This document shows, one piece after another, positions 1 to 10,912 of a stretch of DNA of 31,388 nucleotides. The notes under the pieces are model-generated. The model was not told where the DNA came from. It made no database searches and saw only the letters and a list, made by a program, of their open reading frames with translations. The first letter of the stretch is position 1. Each line of letters opens with the position of its first letter. The stretch covers positions 1-31,388 of the forward strand of contig WPDH01000412.1 of assembly GCA_019137255.1 (NCBI GenBank). The letters run 5' to 3'. The position numbers were made by a program, and so were the translations under genes. This DNA is from Corinectria fuckeliana (Eukaryota; Ascomycota; Sordariomycetes; Hypocreales; Nectriaceae).

Positions 1-4
1 GCAG

Positions 5-102
5 TAAACGCGCATCAAACAACCTGACAGCTGCCAACAGCTACCGCCAGCTGTCTGCCCGGTCCATTTTGCAATAAACGCGCATCAAACAACCTGACAG
101 CT
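5..102. repeat. Direct repeat, 28-bp core, 70-bp spacing
   Basis: A 28-base segment beginning TAAACGCGCATC is present at 5-32 and again, identical, at 75-102. Both copies are followed by ACCGCCAGCTG. The first copy carries 10 extra bases (GCCAACAGCT) before that tail. This is a short imperfect tandem duplication upstream of the first gene. I see no gene here. Confidence 0.8.
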
Positions 103-143
103 ACCGCCAGCTGGCGCAGCCGCCATCCTGGCCGCACATTATT

Positions 144-181
144 CCCCCCCCACCCCCNNTCCCCCCCCCCCCCCCCCCCCC
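144..181. other. Poly-C tract containing a two-base gap (NN)
   Basis: An almost pure C homopolymer is interrupted by two unknown bases at 158-159. It lies about 80 bp before the start codon of the first gene. The true tract length is uncertain, as is usual for homopolymers at an assembly join. Confidence 0.9.
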
Positions 182-257
182 AGAAAAATTCTTCCTTCTC
201 TACATCAACACCATCCATCAACCACACCGACATCGACGCCACAAGCAAACAACCACC

Positions 258-1523
258 ATGACTAGAGGCGACAACCGTGGGGGTACCCATGGTCACAATC
301 AAGGTCGTGGAAGAGGAGGAGGAGGTGGTGGAGGACGCGGAGGGCGTGGAGGCTCCGGCTCCAGAATCGGCTCTCGTGGCCCAGTTCACGCCGAAACTGG
401 TGGCTCTGCTCAGTCCCAAGTTTCTCGAGGCAACTCTCGGGGCAGGGGCCGCAGCGGTTACGGAGGCCCAGTCCACCGTAACAACCTGGCTACAGTTCCA
501 GCCATAACGGCCAGGGCCATGTTGCAGCTATCTATGCACAATAGCTCTCTTGGCGGTGGCCGCCAGGAGAACATCATTGCGGCCAGCACCGATGTCCGCG
601 ACGGGTTCATCACCCGCTCTAACAACATCGAGGCATATTCTCAGGGATTTACCGCCGTCCGAAACCTGACTGGCTGTACTTCCGTTGGGACGGTTTCGTT
701 CCCTATCTTCCCTGCTACCCGGCCTCGAGGTAGCCGCTCGTCCAACATTCCCGCGGTGGACTGGAGAGCCTTGGCCACGAAAGTTCCTTATCGTCCGGAC
801 TATGATGATCCCGCAATCCGCGAACTCATTTATGATGACGAGGACCAGGTAGACCAAGCCAACCAGGATATGGACGTCGACCCATCCGTGTCGGCGACGG
901 TCGAGCCCGACCCGGTCCAGCCGGAGGCCGCCGCTATTATGTGCGGAAACTGTGGTGCCGCTGGGCACACAGTCATTGAGTGCTTCGTCGCCGGGGTCGA
1001 CGGCACCATCCACGGCTGCGGCTGGTGCAACTCGAGTGGGCATCCCACCGAGATGTGCTCCGGCTTTCCGGCCGATGTAATCGGCCAGGTCGAGTTGCTC
1101 GTCCATCGGCGGGGCAACCTGCCTCCGCTCGCCTCTCCAAAGTGGTATCCTTTGGTCCATGAGGCCTTGGACGATGATCCCAATTTGTCTTTCCCCGAGA
1201 GCCTCCCGTGGACGGTGCCCTTCTCGAAGGAGGCCAAATTGAACAAGGCCATCTACACTCATTTGCGCAAGATGAGGTACGACGGCCAGACAAACACCAA
1301 GCACGTTGACCCCGAGACTGCGTCTTGGGAGTTGGCCGAGAAGTTCTATGGGCCAAAGCCTGCTTCTCTGTGCGCTGCATTGGAGTGGGAGAGTCAGTTC
1401 GGCGGGGTTTCCAACCTGCGACCCTCGAGGTCGTCCTACATGACCCCCACCGACGATGAGGCCGAGTTTCTCCGCAAGTTTGCGGCCAGAAGGGTGCAGA
1501 CCTTTCCCAAACGTCGACACTAA
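258..1523 (+). CDS. RGG-rich double CCHC zinc-knuckle protein, probable RNA binding
   Basis: A 421-residue protein of unknown specific function. The first about 70 residues are an Arg/Gly-rich (RGG-like) tract, typical of disordered RNA-binding tails. Two CCHC zinc knuckles (C-x2-C-x4-H-x4-C) follow: Cys229-Cys232-His237-Cys242 and Cys254-Cys257-His262-Cys267. An acidic linker (about 190-205) precedes them. The C-terminal 150 residues are a charged, Trp/Tyr-containing region that I do not recognise. The start at 258 is the first ATG after a CA-rich leader and has a good context (ACCACCATG). There is no protease, integrase or reverse transcriptase beside it, so it does not look like a retrotransposon Gag, although knuckles alone cannot exclude a domesticated one. 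An undetected 3' intron could change the last residues. Seen: motifs and composition. Inferred: nucleic-acid binding. Confidence 0.75.
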   Translation: MTRGDNRGGTHGHNQGRGRGGGGGGGRGGRGGSGSRIGSRGPVHAETGGSAQSQVSRGNSRGRGRSGYGGPVHRNNLATVPAITARAMLQLSMHNSSLGGGRQENIIAASTDVRDGFITRSNNIEAYSQGFTAVRNLTGCTSVGTVSFPIFPATRPRGSRSSNIPAVDWRALATKVPYRPDYDDPAIRELIYDDEDQVDQANQDMDVDPSVSATVEPDPVQPEAAAIMCGNCGAAGHTVIECFVAGVDGTIHGCGWCNSSGHPTEMCSGFPADVIGQVELLVHRRGNLPPLASPKWYPLVHEALDDDPNLSFPESLPWTVPFSKEAKLNKAIYTHLRKMRYDGQTNTKHVDPETASWELAEKFYGPKPASLCAALEWESQFGGVSNLRPSRSSYMTPTDDEAEFLRKFAARRVQTFPKRRH

Positions 1524-2205
1524 GACCATTTCGTTATGGGTGTCGACGAGCCTCGGCGGCTTAGGCGAGACTCGTCATTGTACGAGCAATATTGAGAAGC
1601 AAGGCCGGCCTTTGCAATTGCTGGGTGCCTTTCAGGCATGATGCACGGCACCGAGTGGTGCTCACACAGACGAGCCCTAGCGGCTATACGCATCATTTGA
1701 AGGTTCATTGCGCTCCATCACTGTCCAGTCGTTTATCTATTTGCTGACTTTTAGGTGTTTCCAGACTGCCTAGTAGGCCACGAGCCATGGGGCTTTTACC
1801 ATCCAACGCTGAGATACGACGAACCCGCGATGCCCCGAACTGCGATTTCTTGCCTGCGACCCCTGATGTACGCGACGCAGTATAGGCCTACTCCATGGCT
1901 TTCCGACGTATGGACGATTTCTCTTTCCACGTGAGAAAGCCCCCCACCCAGTTGACAAGCTCTTTCTAACTGGGCTGCAGGCTCGTCTCAACCACCGATC
2001 CCTAATGACGGCGGACCCCAGTGACGGCGAACGGCCGATCCTTAACGACAGACCGACGACCGACGACAAATCCTCGTGGCGAACAAAGGAAAGGGCAAAG
2101 GGATGCAACCGTGGATGGACGGAGTGTTTGAATATGTACTGATGGACAATAAAACTCTGGGAGCCACCGTATTCTTCTCTGTGACTTGCTGTCGTTCGTG
2201 ATGCC
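1524..2205. other. Intergenic region, no supported gene
   Basis: The GC content is normal and no frame has convincing coding character. Overlapping minus-strand open frames exist but are rich in Arg/Ser/Trp and look like chance. This span holds the 3' flanks of the convergent genes at 258-1523 (+) and 2206-2751 (-). Confidence 0.5.
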
Positions 2206-2751
2206 TCAATCCACATCCTCGAAGGCTGTGCGTTCCTTGTCCATGTGGGCCTTGCGCGCGTCGCAATCATCCACAGCAGCTGCCTCCAAAGGGTAACGAA
2301 GACGCGTCAGCTCCGAGACGGCTTCCTCAAGCTCTAGAGTCTCGCGGAGCCCCTTCAGCGTCTGGTCCAAGTCGTCGACGTCTGTCTCAAGCACGCTCTT
2401 CCATCCCCTCATCGAGCTGGGGGAAGGCTCGTTAGCTTGATCGTCGAATCCCTTTTGGGCCGCCGCCACATCAGGCTCTAGGCGACCCATGAGCTTGTTG
2501 GCCTCGAGGAGGTGATCAATGAAGCTCCTTCTTTGGGCCAGTTCATACATAGTCGCACTGACGTTGAAGTCCAGGTTGAGAAGCTGCACATTGATGCCAT
2601 TGCCGGGGTCGTTTCCCCCGGTCTGACCTCCGGCTTGGGTTGCATTGAACCCTGTCTGGAATACCAGCGATCCGGCCAACGTCGTGACGAGGCGTTCCGC
2701 GAGGTGAATCTGCCCGTCCTTCCACGTGCGGATCACGACTCTGGGAACCAT
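2206..2751 (-). CDS. Hypothetical protein, possibly 5'-truncated
   Basis: I do not recognise the family. The frame is open from 2799 to the stop at 2206. The codon at 2799 is TTG, so I place the start at the first ATG (2751, beginning MVPRVVIRTW), giving 181 residues. The N-terminal half is hydrophobic and mixed. The C-terminal half, from about residue 110, is acidic and helical, with Leu spacing suggesting a short amphipathic helix. Upstream, the same frame reads on in plausible protein sequence (LYISCLTNLFQRLSDY...) but is interrupted by one TGA at 2815-2817. The gene may therefore be the 3' part of a longer one that is broken or has an intron I cannot place. A plus-strand frame at 2512-2868 overlaps it and is less convincing. 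Confidence 0.4.
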   Translation of the reverse strand: MVPRVVIRTWKDGQIHLAERLVTTLAGSLVFQTGFNATQAGGQTGGNDPGNGINVQLLNLDFNVSATMYELAQRRSFIDHLLEANKLMGRLEPDVAAAQKGFDDQANEPSPSSMRGWKSVLETDVDDLDQTLKGLRETLELEEAVSELTRLRYPLEAAAVDDCDARKAHMDKERTAFEDVD

Positions 2752-2940
2752 ATCAACCGGCAATCTCTTGACGGCGAGAACGCTCACCGTCGGGGCCAAT
2801 GGCTTGTTGATGCTTCACAGCCAACGACCCGGCTTGTAGTCGCTCAGCCTCTGGAACAGGTTCGTTAAGCAACTGATGTAGAGAGGCGTCTGGGTCTGAC
2901 GGACTTGGCCTCCTCTAGTGACCACCTGGTGTCAGAAGGA

Positions 2941-3327
2941 GCTGATAAGCGCCTCTACAAGCAGCTTGTCTAGCGTTGCTGGTACTGGCGCCAAGAAATC
3001 TGGTCAGTCGACCGAGAAAGTGCTCGGCTTCTTGTTCTAGTCGATTGAGGCCCAGACTGCTATGAACACGCTGAGGTTCCGCTAAGATGCCGGTCTCTTA
3101 GCGGGCGTTTCTCTGACAGAATTAGACTGTCGCATTAAGGCTGCCTAGCCTCTTTATCTTCGTGACGATAGTGCCGCCCTTGCTGTCCGCATAGTGGTTC
3201 TTCGCCTGCTTTACATGTCTGCTACCCCTGTTACTGACATCGAGGAAAAGACGCTCTGGTCTTTCCTTATGTCTCTTAAGCGCGCTACTATCTCCGCCGT
3301 CGTTGAGGCTTATAACTGTAGCGCCTA
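2941..3327 (+). pseudogene. Decayed reading frame with CAR-to-TAR type stops
   Basis: On the plus strand, one frame through this stretch reads as good protein (for example LYLRDDSAALAVRIVVLRLL and MSATPVTDIEEKTLWSFLMS). Its only interruptions are TAG at 3038, TAA at 3083, TAG at 3146 and TAG at 3326. All four can come from CAG/CAA by a C-to-T change, which is what RIP produces on this strand. I do not recognise the product. It looks like a lightly mutated relic of a duplicated gene or transposon. Confidence 0.4.
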
Positions 3328-3698
3328 GGCCCTAGTGTGCTAAGTCGGCTTAAAAAGTGGCAGACGAAAACCCACACTAGAAACGAGATGACGCTAAACG
3401 TGTGGCTTGTGAATGACCTGCGAAGCGACGATGGAGACAAGGAGCTGAATGGGGTATGTCTACACTGGCTGGGGCTACGACACACGTTCCGCGAGCAGGT
3501 TGACAAAGCCGACCAAGACTGTCAGCCTGCGGATGGCCGGCTTCCTGTTTGTCGTGATGTAAGACGACTGGGTGAGTGGACTGGAGGGACATGTGAACAG
3601 TTTCAACGGACTGGACTGAAGGACGACAGTCTTAGGAGGATATGGTGATTAATTAGCAGAGCGATTTAGTTAGGGTATCTCATTACAGGTATCACATG
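3328..3698. other. Intergenic region, no supported gene
   Basis: Short open frames occur on both strands without recognisable motifs. This is the 3' flank of the GT31-like gene. The relic frame upstream ends in a TGA near 3390. Confidence 0.4.
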
Positions 3699-5211
3699 TC
3701 ACTCGCAAGTCCACCCCTGGAGCCTGTCGGGCAACCAGCCGCTGGTATGCATCAGCGATGTCTTCCTCTGTGACATGGCTGGCGCGAAGCCCTGACCCAT
3801 GATCATCTTGTCGTCCATCCTGCACAAGTCCTCGACGTACGTCCACTGGATGCAGTCGGTCCAGCCCTTGCAAGCCGCCTCGCAAGCCTCGACGGACTGC
3901 CAGGCGTTCTTCCACGTATCCGCGTCGTGCTCGCCTTCTGGGCTCGGGGGCCATTCCTTGTTGGCAGAGGTGACGTCGTAGAGGCTGGCCATGTTGTCCC
4001 ACCACTGTATCGGCTTCTGGATGCTAGGAAGGATCTTTGAAGAAAAAAAGTCGCGGTGAAGGAGAGGTTTCTGTCCATGTTAGTCTCATCTTCGTGCAGC
4101 CAGGGGAGTAGCCTACTGTAAAGTCCCACGTCTTCTCCAGTTCGTAGTACTGCGACACATCCCGGCTGTGGACCTTGTGCCAAGACAGCAACGGATGACA
4201 CCAGTTATGCTTGCTAAACGCAAAGGTCCAATGGACGACCGGGTTGAACCCCCACGTAAACTTTTCGTCGCAGTTCTCTCCGAACTTGACGCCGTAGTCT
4301 TCAAGAGCGTGGGCGAGAACCTGGTCGCCGCAGCAGTGGTCCGCGGCGTACCGGTAGTACTCCTCCGTCATGTTCGGGTTGCGCCCAAACGATGTCTCCC
4401 ACGCGCCGCGCGACACTGCAAAGCCCGCGCCGCCATGGGCGAAAACGACGTCAGACTTGGCGGCGTAGCTACCCAGGTAATGCGGCTTTCGCCAGTCAAA
4501 GGATGACAGGTACGCGAGCACGTTGGGCAGGAACAAGTACGTGTCGTCCTCCATGTAGATGTACCACTTGGCAGCCGGCCAGTTGGCGCCGGCGTGCTGC
4601 ATCAAGGGCACGAATTTGTACTTGTCGATGATCCAGCCGCCGGTAGGACCCCATTCGTCGCCGTTGACCCCGGCTGCTTCGGCGTAGTAGTTGTTTTCCA
4701 TGTACTCGGGCTGTTGGCGGTAGACGTCGAAGTCGGGCATGGCCTTGGCGGAGTCTGTCATGTTGGACAGCACGTCGAGGATGTTGAAGTTTCCCACCGT
4801 CTCGGGAAAGTCTGAGTAGATGACGACATTGTCTCGGCTAACTCGCGCACTCTCTAGAGTGGTAGTCAAGTGAACGAGCAGTCGCTTCCACAAGGTGGTG
4901 CTGCCCGTCTTGACGATGAGTAGGACATCCTCTTTGGTAACGGAACCGCCTTGCGGAACATCTTGGGATGGATGTGACAGCTGTGACGGAGTTGTTGGTT
5001 CCTCTGCGATATTGGTCAACACATTACTAGTTTCATTGTTGCTGGTTTCGGTTTGGAGTGGTGCATCTGAAGTTGGGTTCTGTTCCGCCACTTCGGGAAA
5101 CACCCGATCCGGGCTTCCTGCAGAGGGATCAATAAGATAGTAGAAAAGCGCAATGCAGGTCGCAATGATGACGGCCGGAACCAGGCGGTTGTTTCTGTAC
5201 GTGGCGACCAT
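3699..5211 (-). CDS. GT31/Fringe-like glycosyltransferase with C-terminal Cys-rich (PAN/apple-like) tail
   Basis: Two exons, 5211-4117 and 4070-3699, encode 488 residues. Residues 9-27 form a single N-terminal membrane anchor, so this is a type II Golgi-type enzyme, followed by a Ser/Thr/Pro-rich stem to about residue 90. The catalytic domain shows the acidic metal/nucleotide-sugar motif EDD (221-223, in YMEDDTYLFL), a GGAGF loop (260-264) and CCGDQVL (293-299), which are typical of fungal GT31/Fringe-like enzymes. The second exon adds a tail with paired cysteines (EACEAACKGWTDC) resembling a PAN/apple domain. Splicing a 46-bp intron restores the continuous segment WDFT-KPLLHRDFF through WWDNMASLYDV. 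Without splicing, the frame ends early with an unrelated tail. The donor substrate is unknown. The gene is divergent from the GT2 gene at 12250; a Copia element begins 213 bp upstream of its start codon. Confidence 0.88.
4071..4116 (-). other. Spliceosomal intron of the GT31-like gene
   Basis: A 46-bp phase-0 intron read on the minus strand: donor GTAGGC, branch site GACTAACAT and acceptor ACAG. Removing it joins two reading frames into one protein with family-like sequence across the junction. The exon-2 length (372 bp including the stop) is in frame. Confidence 0.85.
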
Positions 5212-5419
5212 GCTTTCTACTCGAACTCCTCAGCAGCTTATGTTGAAGAGACAAAAAGCCGCGATGATTGAAGTCAAGTACAGACCAGCAGCATGGTTGG
5301 CGTGTGAGCCCCCGCCAAGACCTCTTGGCTCTCGGCGATTTCCTGAAGAGGCGGCACCGGTTTAGATGAATTGACAAGGACAGGGATTCCCCGGGATAGC
5401 GCCGTCCCAGCTGATATTG

Positions 5420-5424
5420 TCTCG
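5420..5424. repeat. Target-site duplication of Copia element 1, left copy (TCTCG)
   Basis: TCTCG lies immediately outside the left LTR and is repeated perfectly at 11169-11173 outside the right LTR. Five bp is the usual Ty1/Copia integrase footprint. Confidence 0.9.
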
Positions 5425-5680
5425 TGTTGGACACGTGATCGATCGTAAGTGGGTCTAACGGGCCGAATTTCGGGTGATTTGATCACAGAAAAATAGATGA
5501 TGATAATAAAGCCTAGCAATATGATTTAATTGATATGATTATCGCTAGAATTAGTGTTATTATGACTGTGTGGTCGTGTTCCTCTTTTAGCCTCTTGTCT
5601 TTAAGGGAATTCCCATCTTCCAGATCATCTGGGCTTTTATAGCCTTAGTCATCCCCTTCAGCTGGGTCTCCTATCTGATA
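5425..5680 (-). repeat. 3' LTR of Copia element 1
   Basis: It aligns to 10913-11168 at a constant offset of 5,488 bp in every segment I compared. The differences are transitions: the outer part (5425-5510) keeps CpG sites, and the inner part carries the C-to-T/G-to-A changes. The terminal dinucleotides are TG...CA after reversal of mutations (GATA here, GACA in the other copy). Confidence 0.93.
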
Positions 5681-5682
5681 TA

Positions 5683-5689
5683 CCCCCCC
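5683..5689 (-). other. Polypurine tract of Copia element 1
   Basis: Read on the minus strand, a run of seven G bases lies two bases before the 3' LTR start. This is where plus-strand DNA priming occurs in LTR elements, and it fixes the orientation of the element. Confidence 0.75.
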
Positions 5690-6289
5690 AGTTAAAGCTA
5701 TTTACAGCTTTAACTATCTATCTGATAGCTTCTTTCTTATTATTATAAGAAGTAAAAATCAGTCTCTATCTAGCTTTAAATATAAGTCTTATAAAAGGAT
5801 AGTAGTAACTCTAGCTGTTACACTAGGGTAATAGTTAGAGCTACTATATGTTTTTAGTTATATAAAAGAGTGATTATAAGGGTATTAAGATTATTATTAA
5901 GCCTAGTAAAAAGGAGGGAATCTTATCACCTAGATAGTTATCTTTTTAATATTATTTTTAGTAAGTAGATATAGTTATAGACTGCTTAAAGCGGCTATAG
6001 CTTGCTAATTTAGAAGGATTAGTTATAGTAGCTTTAACTATTATACTAATCTAGGTCTTTCTAGAAGAAAGATTATTAATCCTAATATATAAGGCTCTTA
6101 TTATAGCTACTATTACTAATATAATCACAGCTGTTAATATAATTATAGTATCTTTAAATCTAATACTAAAAATAAGCTTAAATTAAGGTCTAACTACAGC
6201 TAGGTTATTAGGCCTATAAGATTATTAAGCTTATGCTTTTCTTTAAGCTAATCTGTGATATTTATAAGCCTAAGCTGCTTTATAAAGGT

Positions 6290-9200
6290 TCTAAAAGGCT
6301 TACTTACTAGGACCTTTATAAGGCTATTAGCTAGTATATCTTTAAATAGTATATATTCTACTATAATAGTCTCTTTCTTAGCTTTCTAATAAAGCTAGTA
6401 ATTATATATATTAACATGCTATAAGCTTATATATAGCTAGCTTAGCTGCTTATTAATAAGCCTAATTGTTTATATATTATTATACTAAATTTATATACAC
6501 TTAGCGCTCCTAAGCTTAAGTCCTAGCTCTGTAAGGAGCTAGCTCTAAAATATACCTTTCTTAGTAGCTTATAATAGTACTAGCAGCTCTACCTTAGTTA
6601 TTAAGGTTATCACTATAGCCTACTTATTTACCCTCTATCTTATAACTCCTCTAAATAGCTTTATAATATATACTTATAAGCTCTTATAGTCACTTAAGTT
6701 ATTAGTAAAAAAGGTATTACTAGCTATAATAAAGTCGTCTTTACCGCCTAGCTAAAGAGCTAAAGTATAAGTCTTCTTAAGGTATAAGAGGGTTTAGTTA
6801 ATAGCTTTATAGTATATTAGTCTAGGGTTCTAACTGTATTATAATAGCTATAAGATTATAAAGGTGATATTAGGGTATGTAATTACTATAATATATAAGA
6901 TTAAGCCTATCTTTTATTAGTAACTTTAGATCTCTACAGCTAATACTTAGCCTTAGTATACCTACAGCTTAATCTTTATTATCAGAGTATAAGCTATACT
7001 TCTACTATCTAGTATAGTTACTAGATTAGTAATCTTAAGTGTGTATTAGGATTATAATAGCTAGATTAGCTTCTTCTTCCTGTCTTAATAGACTGTAATC
7101 CTAAGGAACTACTAAAAGTTATACTCGCCTATTATTATATATTATGCTTAAAGCTTATATATTAGTTATATTACTACCTCTGTTAAGTCCTGTTAGAACA
7201 CTAAGGTAATATTATCTATATAGTAGAAGATAATAATCCTATTCTTAATTATATAATAGGGCTTATAAGAAACTATCTTAAACCTTATCTCTTCTAAGGC
7301 TCTTTTAAGCTCTTTCTGCTAGAGGAGAGGTAATTCTCTAAGCCTATATAATATCTTATTTATAAGTAAGATCTTTTCTGCCTTTTTGTGCCCTAATAGC
7401 ATCTTTATATATACTTTTTATTTAAGAGTTATATTTATAAACATATTAATAGTATTATACTATATAAGCTTAAGGTTAAAGTGTGTTATAATAGCTATAA
7501 GGGTTTAGAATAATCTCTTAGTAAGAGTAGATATATATATCTCTTATAATCCTATAGCTTGTTAATCACTATATATAACTAGCTATACCTTACACTTTGT
7601 GAAGTAGCTGTTCTTATTAGTCTTATAGGTGTATACCTATATATAATTAAGAATCTACTTACTATTAGCTTATTTCTTAGGCATCTTAGTCTATAAGCCT
7701 ATCTTAGTATAACTCTAGAGGTATATTTTTTCTGTCTTAAGAAATAGCTTTCTTAGAGGATACTTTAGTATCTTACTATTATAATAAGATAGTAAAGATA
7801 GGTCCCTCTAGTGTATATAGTCCTAAAGATTAGGCTGGCTTATTAGCTACTATAACAGATAATATAATCTAGCCTAGTTAACTTCTTTCCCTTAGAATAT
7901 GCCTATAGGGGTAACTAGGCGACCTACTATAAAGGCAGCTTACTAAAATAACTTTTTTCTAGTTATATAAGTACTCTTTTTACTCTCTAAGGATAGCCTT
8001 TTTAAGCTCTCTACCTTTATAATTATCTTTATAAATAACCCTACTAATAGAGACTCTTATAGGGTTAAATATAGAGCCTTAGAGTGTTTATCTGTCTTAT
8101 CTTTTACTCTATTATCCTGTATTTCCCCTATAGGGTCTTAGCTGTCGCCTAAGCTGTTAGTAGTATATATATTATTATCTTTATAAAGAGAGGTTAAAAG
8201 GTTATTACTAGTTTCTTCTTCCTAGCTTAGCTTGTGTTAGAGTTTAGTCTTCTTAATCTAAGTGAGTAGGTTAGTGATTTTCTTAGTCTTAGTATATAGA
8301 AAGTTATCTTTAAGCTTATCTAAGCTTCTTAAAAAGGTTTTTTCTTTATTAAAAATAATATCTCTTATAGTAATAACCCTATTAAGAAGAGGGTTTTAAA
8401 TCTTATAAATATTTATAGATTAATAACTAATAAGATACCTAATAAATACTTTTAGGTTAAGCTTATAGAGATACTATACCTTCTTCTAGGCTGCTATAGT
8501 TATTATATATACCTTATAGCTATAGACTTATAAGTACCTAAGGTGTAAGCTATAGTTCTTAATAATAATACTATCTTAGTAAGTAATATAAGTGTGAAAT
8601 TAGTCGTAAGAGGACTTCTAGTTAAATATATAATAAGAAAGCTAGTTATATAGATAGATTGCTATACTGTAGATCTCACGCTAAAGCTCCTTAGGGAGTC
8701 TTACTCCCTGCCTTATAATATAAGCCTTAGTCTCTATTACTCTCTCTAATCTCTCTGCCCCCCTATTTTGCTCCTAAGTATTAGTTGCTAATAGCTTAAT
8801 TAAAATGCCTTTTTCTTTAAGTATTATACCTACTACCTTTTTTACCTTAGTGATTTTATTATTATATTTAAATACCTATAGTGTAAAGTAATACTAGGCC
8901 TTACAAGATATTAGGAACATATTAAAGGTGTTAATAAGGTACTTTACTATATAATTTTAAAGGTATATTTCCTAGATGTAGCTAAACTAGCAGTCTGTAA
9001 AGAGTATAAGACTGTTAAAGCCCTTTATATTAGCTATTAGGTATATAAAGTTAATAGTAATCTGTTTTTTTAGGCCTTTATTATATACCCTTAGGGCTTA
9101 AGAGATTTAATATATAATTTTTACTATTAGGTAGTTATCACACTTAATAGTTAATAGTCTCTTAATCTTAGCGCTTATTAAGATGTTAACTAGCCAGTTA

Positions 9201-10843
9201 AGAGCCTTAAGACTAGAATATCCTAGTCTAAGATACTACTTTATACTATCTATCTTACTTATCTTTACGTAATATAACTAGGCTAAAAAGGCTTAATACT
9301 ATAATACCCCTATAAGGCTGCTATCTTTAAGGATATACTAATTATAATAATTAAGCAGGTTGCTTATAACCTAGTAGTGCTAGTCCCTAAGGGAGTTATT
9401 CTCTAGGCTTTAGTCCTACTAGATCTTATGTTTTCTTAGTCTTTATAGTAAGATAAGATTATAAGTAAAGCTCTTATAGTATACTATATTATATAAGTAA
9501 AGATATTATATTTCTTTTTAAGGTGATAAAAAGAGCTAGATAGTAATATTACTATAGTTAATAACTAAAACCTTTTGCGTGCTAATATATATATAATCTT
9601 TAGGGTTAGCTTAGATAAAGTCTTTAAACTATATCTTATTATTAAAGATATATAAAGTAGCTCTTAAGTTAAAAATAGTAGAGTTTTTTAACAGGTATAA
9701 GAAGCTTAAGAAAGCTACTCTTTTCTCTATAAGTAATATAGCTAGGGCTTCTCTAACTTCTTATAAGAGTTACTCTTTCTTACTAGATAACTTTTTTAAC
9801 ACTTTAATCTTCTTCTTTAAGTTAGGGTTTATAGTAAGATTATAGTTTATAGTCTTCTAGGTTTCTAGTCTCTCTCTAAACCACCTTAGCAGGTTATCCT
9901 AAAAGATATAAAGGTATTTAGTAAGAGGGTGAAATTACTTATAAGCTAGGCATATCTTACTACTTAATCTCTTACTCTTATTATTCCTCCCCTTCTTATT
10001 CTTCTTCTTAGGAGGCTTATTATAAAGTGTAGATTTGTTAGATCCTAATCTCTTATAGTTAGCTAGAAAAGCTCCTTCTTACTTAACCTCTTAGTTACCC
10101 TTCTAAGCCTTTTTTACACCTTGTATAATAAGCTACATCCTGTTAGTAATTATCTAATATATAAGAGTGTTATTAGCAACTTTCTCCCTCTTCTTAGACT
10201 TCTAAATCTTAAGACTATTATTAAGAAAGAGCTTAGTAAGCTCCTCTAGCAGTTAGTACTATATAAGAACTAGGTTAGCTATAAAGAGCTTAAGGGTAGT
10301 AGTATTATATATAATATATTTAAAGTTATCCACCTAGGCGTCTAAGTCTTTTAGAATTATCAGGGTAGCTTTAAAGAAAGCTCTCTACACGCTAAGAGTA
10401 GTACCTTAAGCTATATAGTAGTTAGCGCTTATAGCCTTCTTTAGGGTGATATACTAGTCTTTTAAGCTGCTATCTAAGTTATAGTTATATTTCTAAAGGC
10501 TCTTTTTAACTATATCTTTAACCTAGGCCTTAATAGCAGTAAGGTTTTTATTCTGCTCTTTATATATATTATTATTAGTATTATACCAGGCTAAGATTAT
10601 TCTTATATACTCAGTTTAGGCTTTACCTACTATAGTAGTTAGGGCAGAAGAGTCTACTAAGGCCTTAAGAGGTGGTAATATAATAGGCGGAAAAAGAGCT
10701 AGCAAATTAGTAACTTTAAGGTTAATATAAGGCTAAAAGTGCTTAGTCTTAACCTTTACGATAAAGTGCTTATTTTAGCCATACTAGTTAGCTAATCTAT
10801 TCAGCCTAATCGTCTTATCTAATCTTCTAGTTATAAATAACAT
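6290..10843 (-). pseudogene. RIP-degraded Copia gag-pol
   Basis: Read on the minus strand, a plausible first ATG lies at 10843, 70 bp inside the 5' LTR. It is followed by a Gag-like region and then pol relics. The protease site reads N-L-R-A at 9659-9670, which is DSGA after RIP changes. An integrase GxAER-type block lies at 8750-8773. The RT YVDD box survives as Y-I-D-N (7211-7222). RNase H parts are near 6698-6727 and the terminal ADGLTK-type motif is near 6310-6345. Most stops are TAA/TAG at positions where CAA, CAG or TGG are expected. A single continuous gag-pol frame is likely, since no frame change is needed between the blocks I followed. It cannot be expressed. Confidence 0.85.
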
Positions 10844-10912
10844 CTTAGTAGTTATTACTTAGGTTTTTACATAATATTCACCTTTATTAACAGAGGCTAT
10901 AAGACTCTTAAT

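Noticed and set aside
2797..2799. Start codon at 2799 for the small minus-strand gene
   Set aside because: The codon is TTG, not ATG; nuclear fungal genes rarely use it. The first ATG is at 2751.
4024..4070. C-terminus of the unspliced 395-residue GT31 frame
   Set aside because: It reads through a 46-bp intron and then the wrong frame. Splicing gives a longer protein with continuous family-like sequence.
5447..5465. TGTTGGA at the left edge taken as the 5' start of a plus-strand Copia LTR
   Set aside because: Pol relics and the polypurine tract show the element is on the minus strand; TGTTGG is the reverse complement of the LTR end CCAACA.
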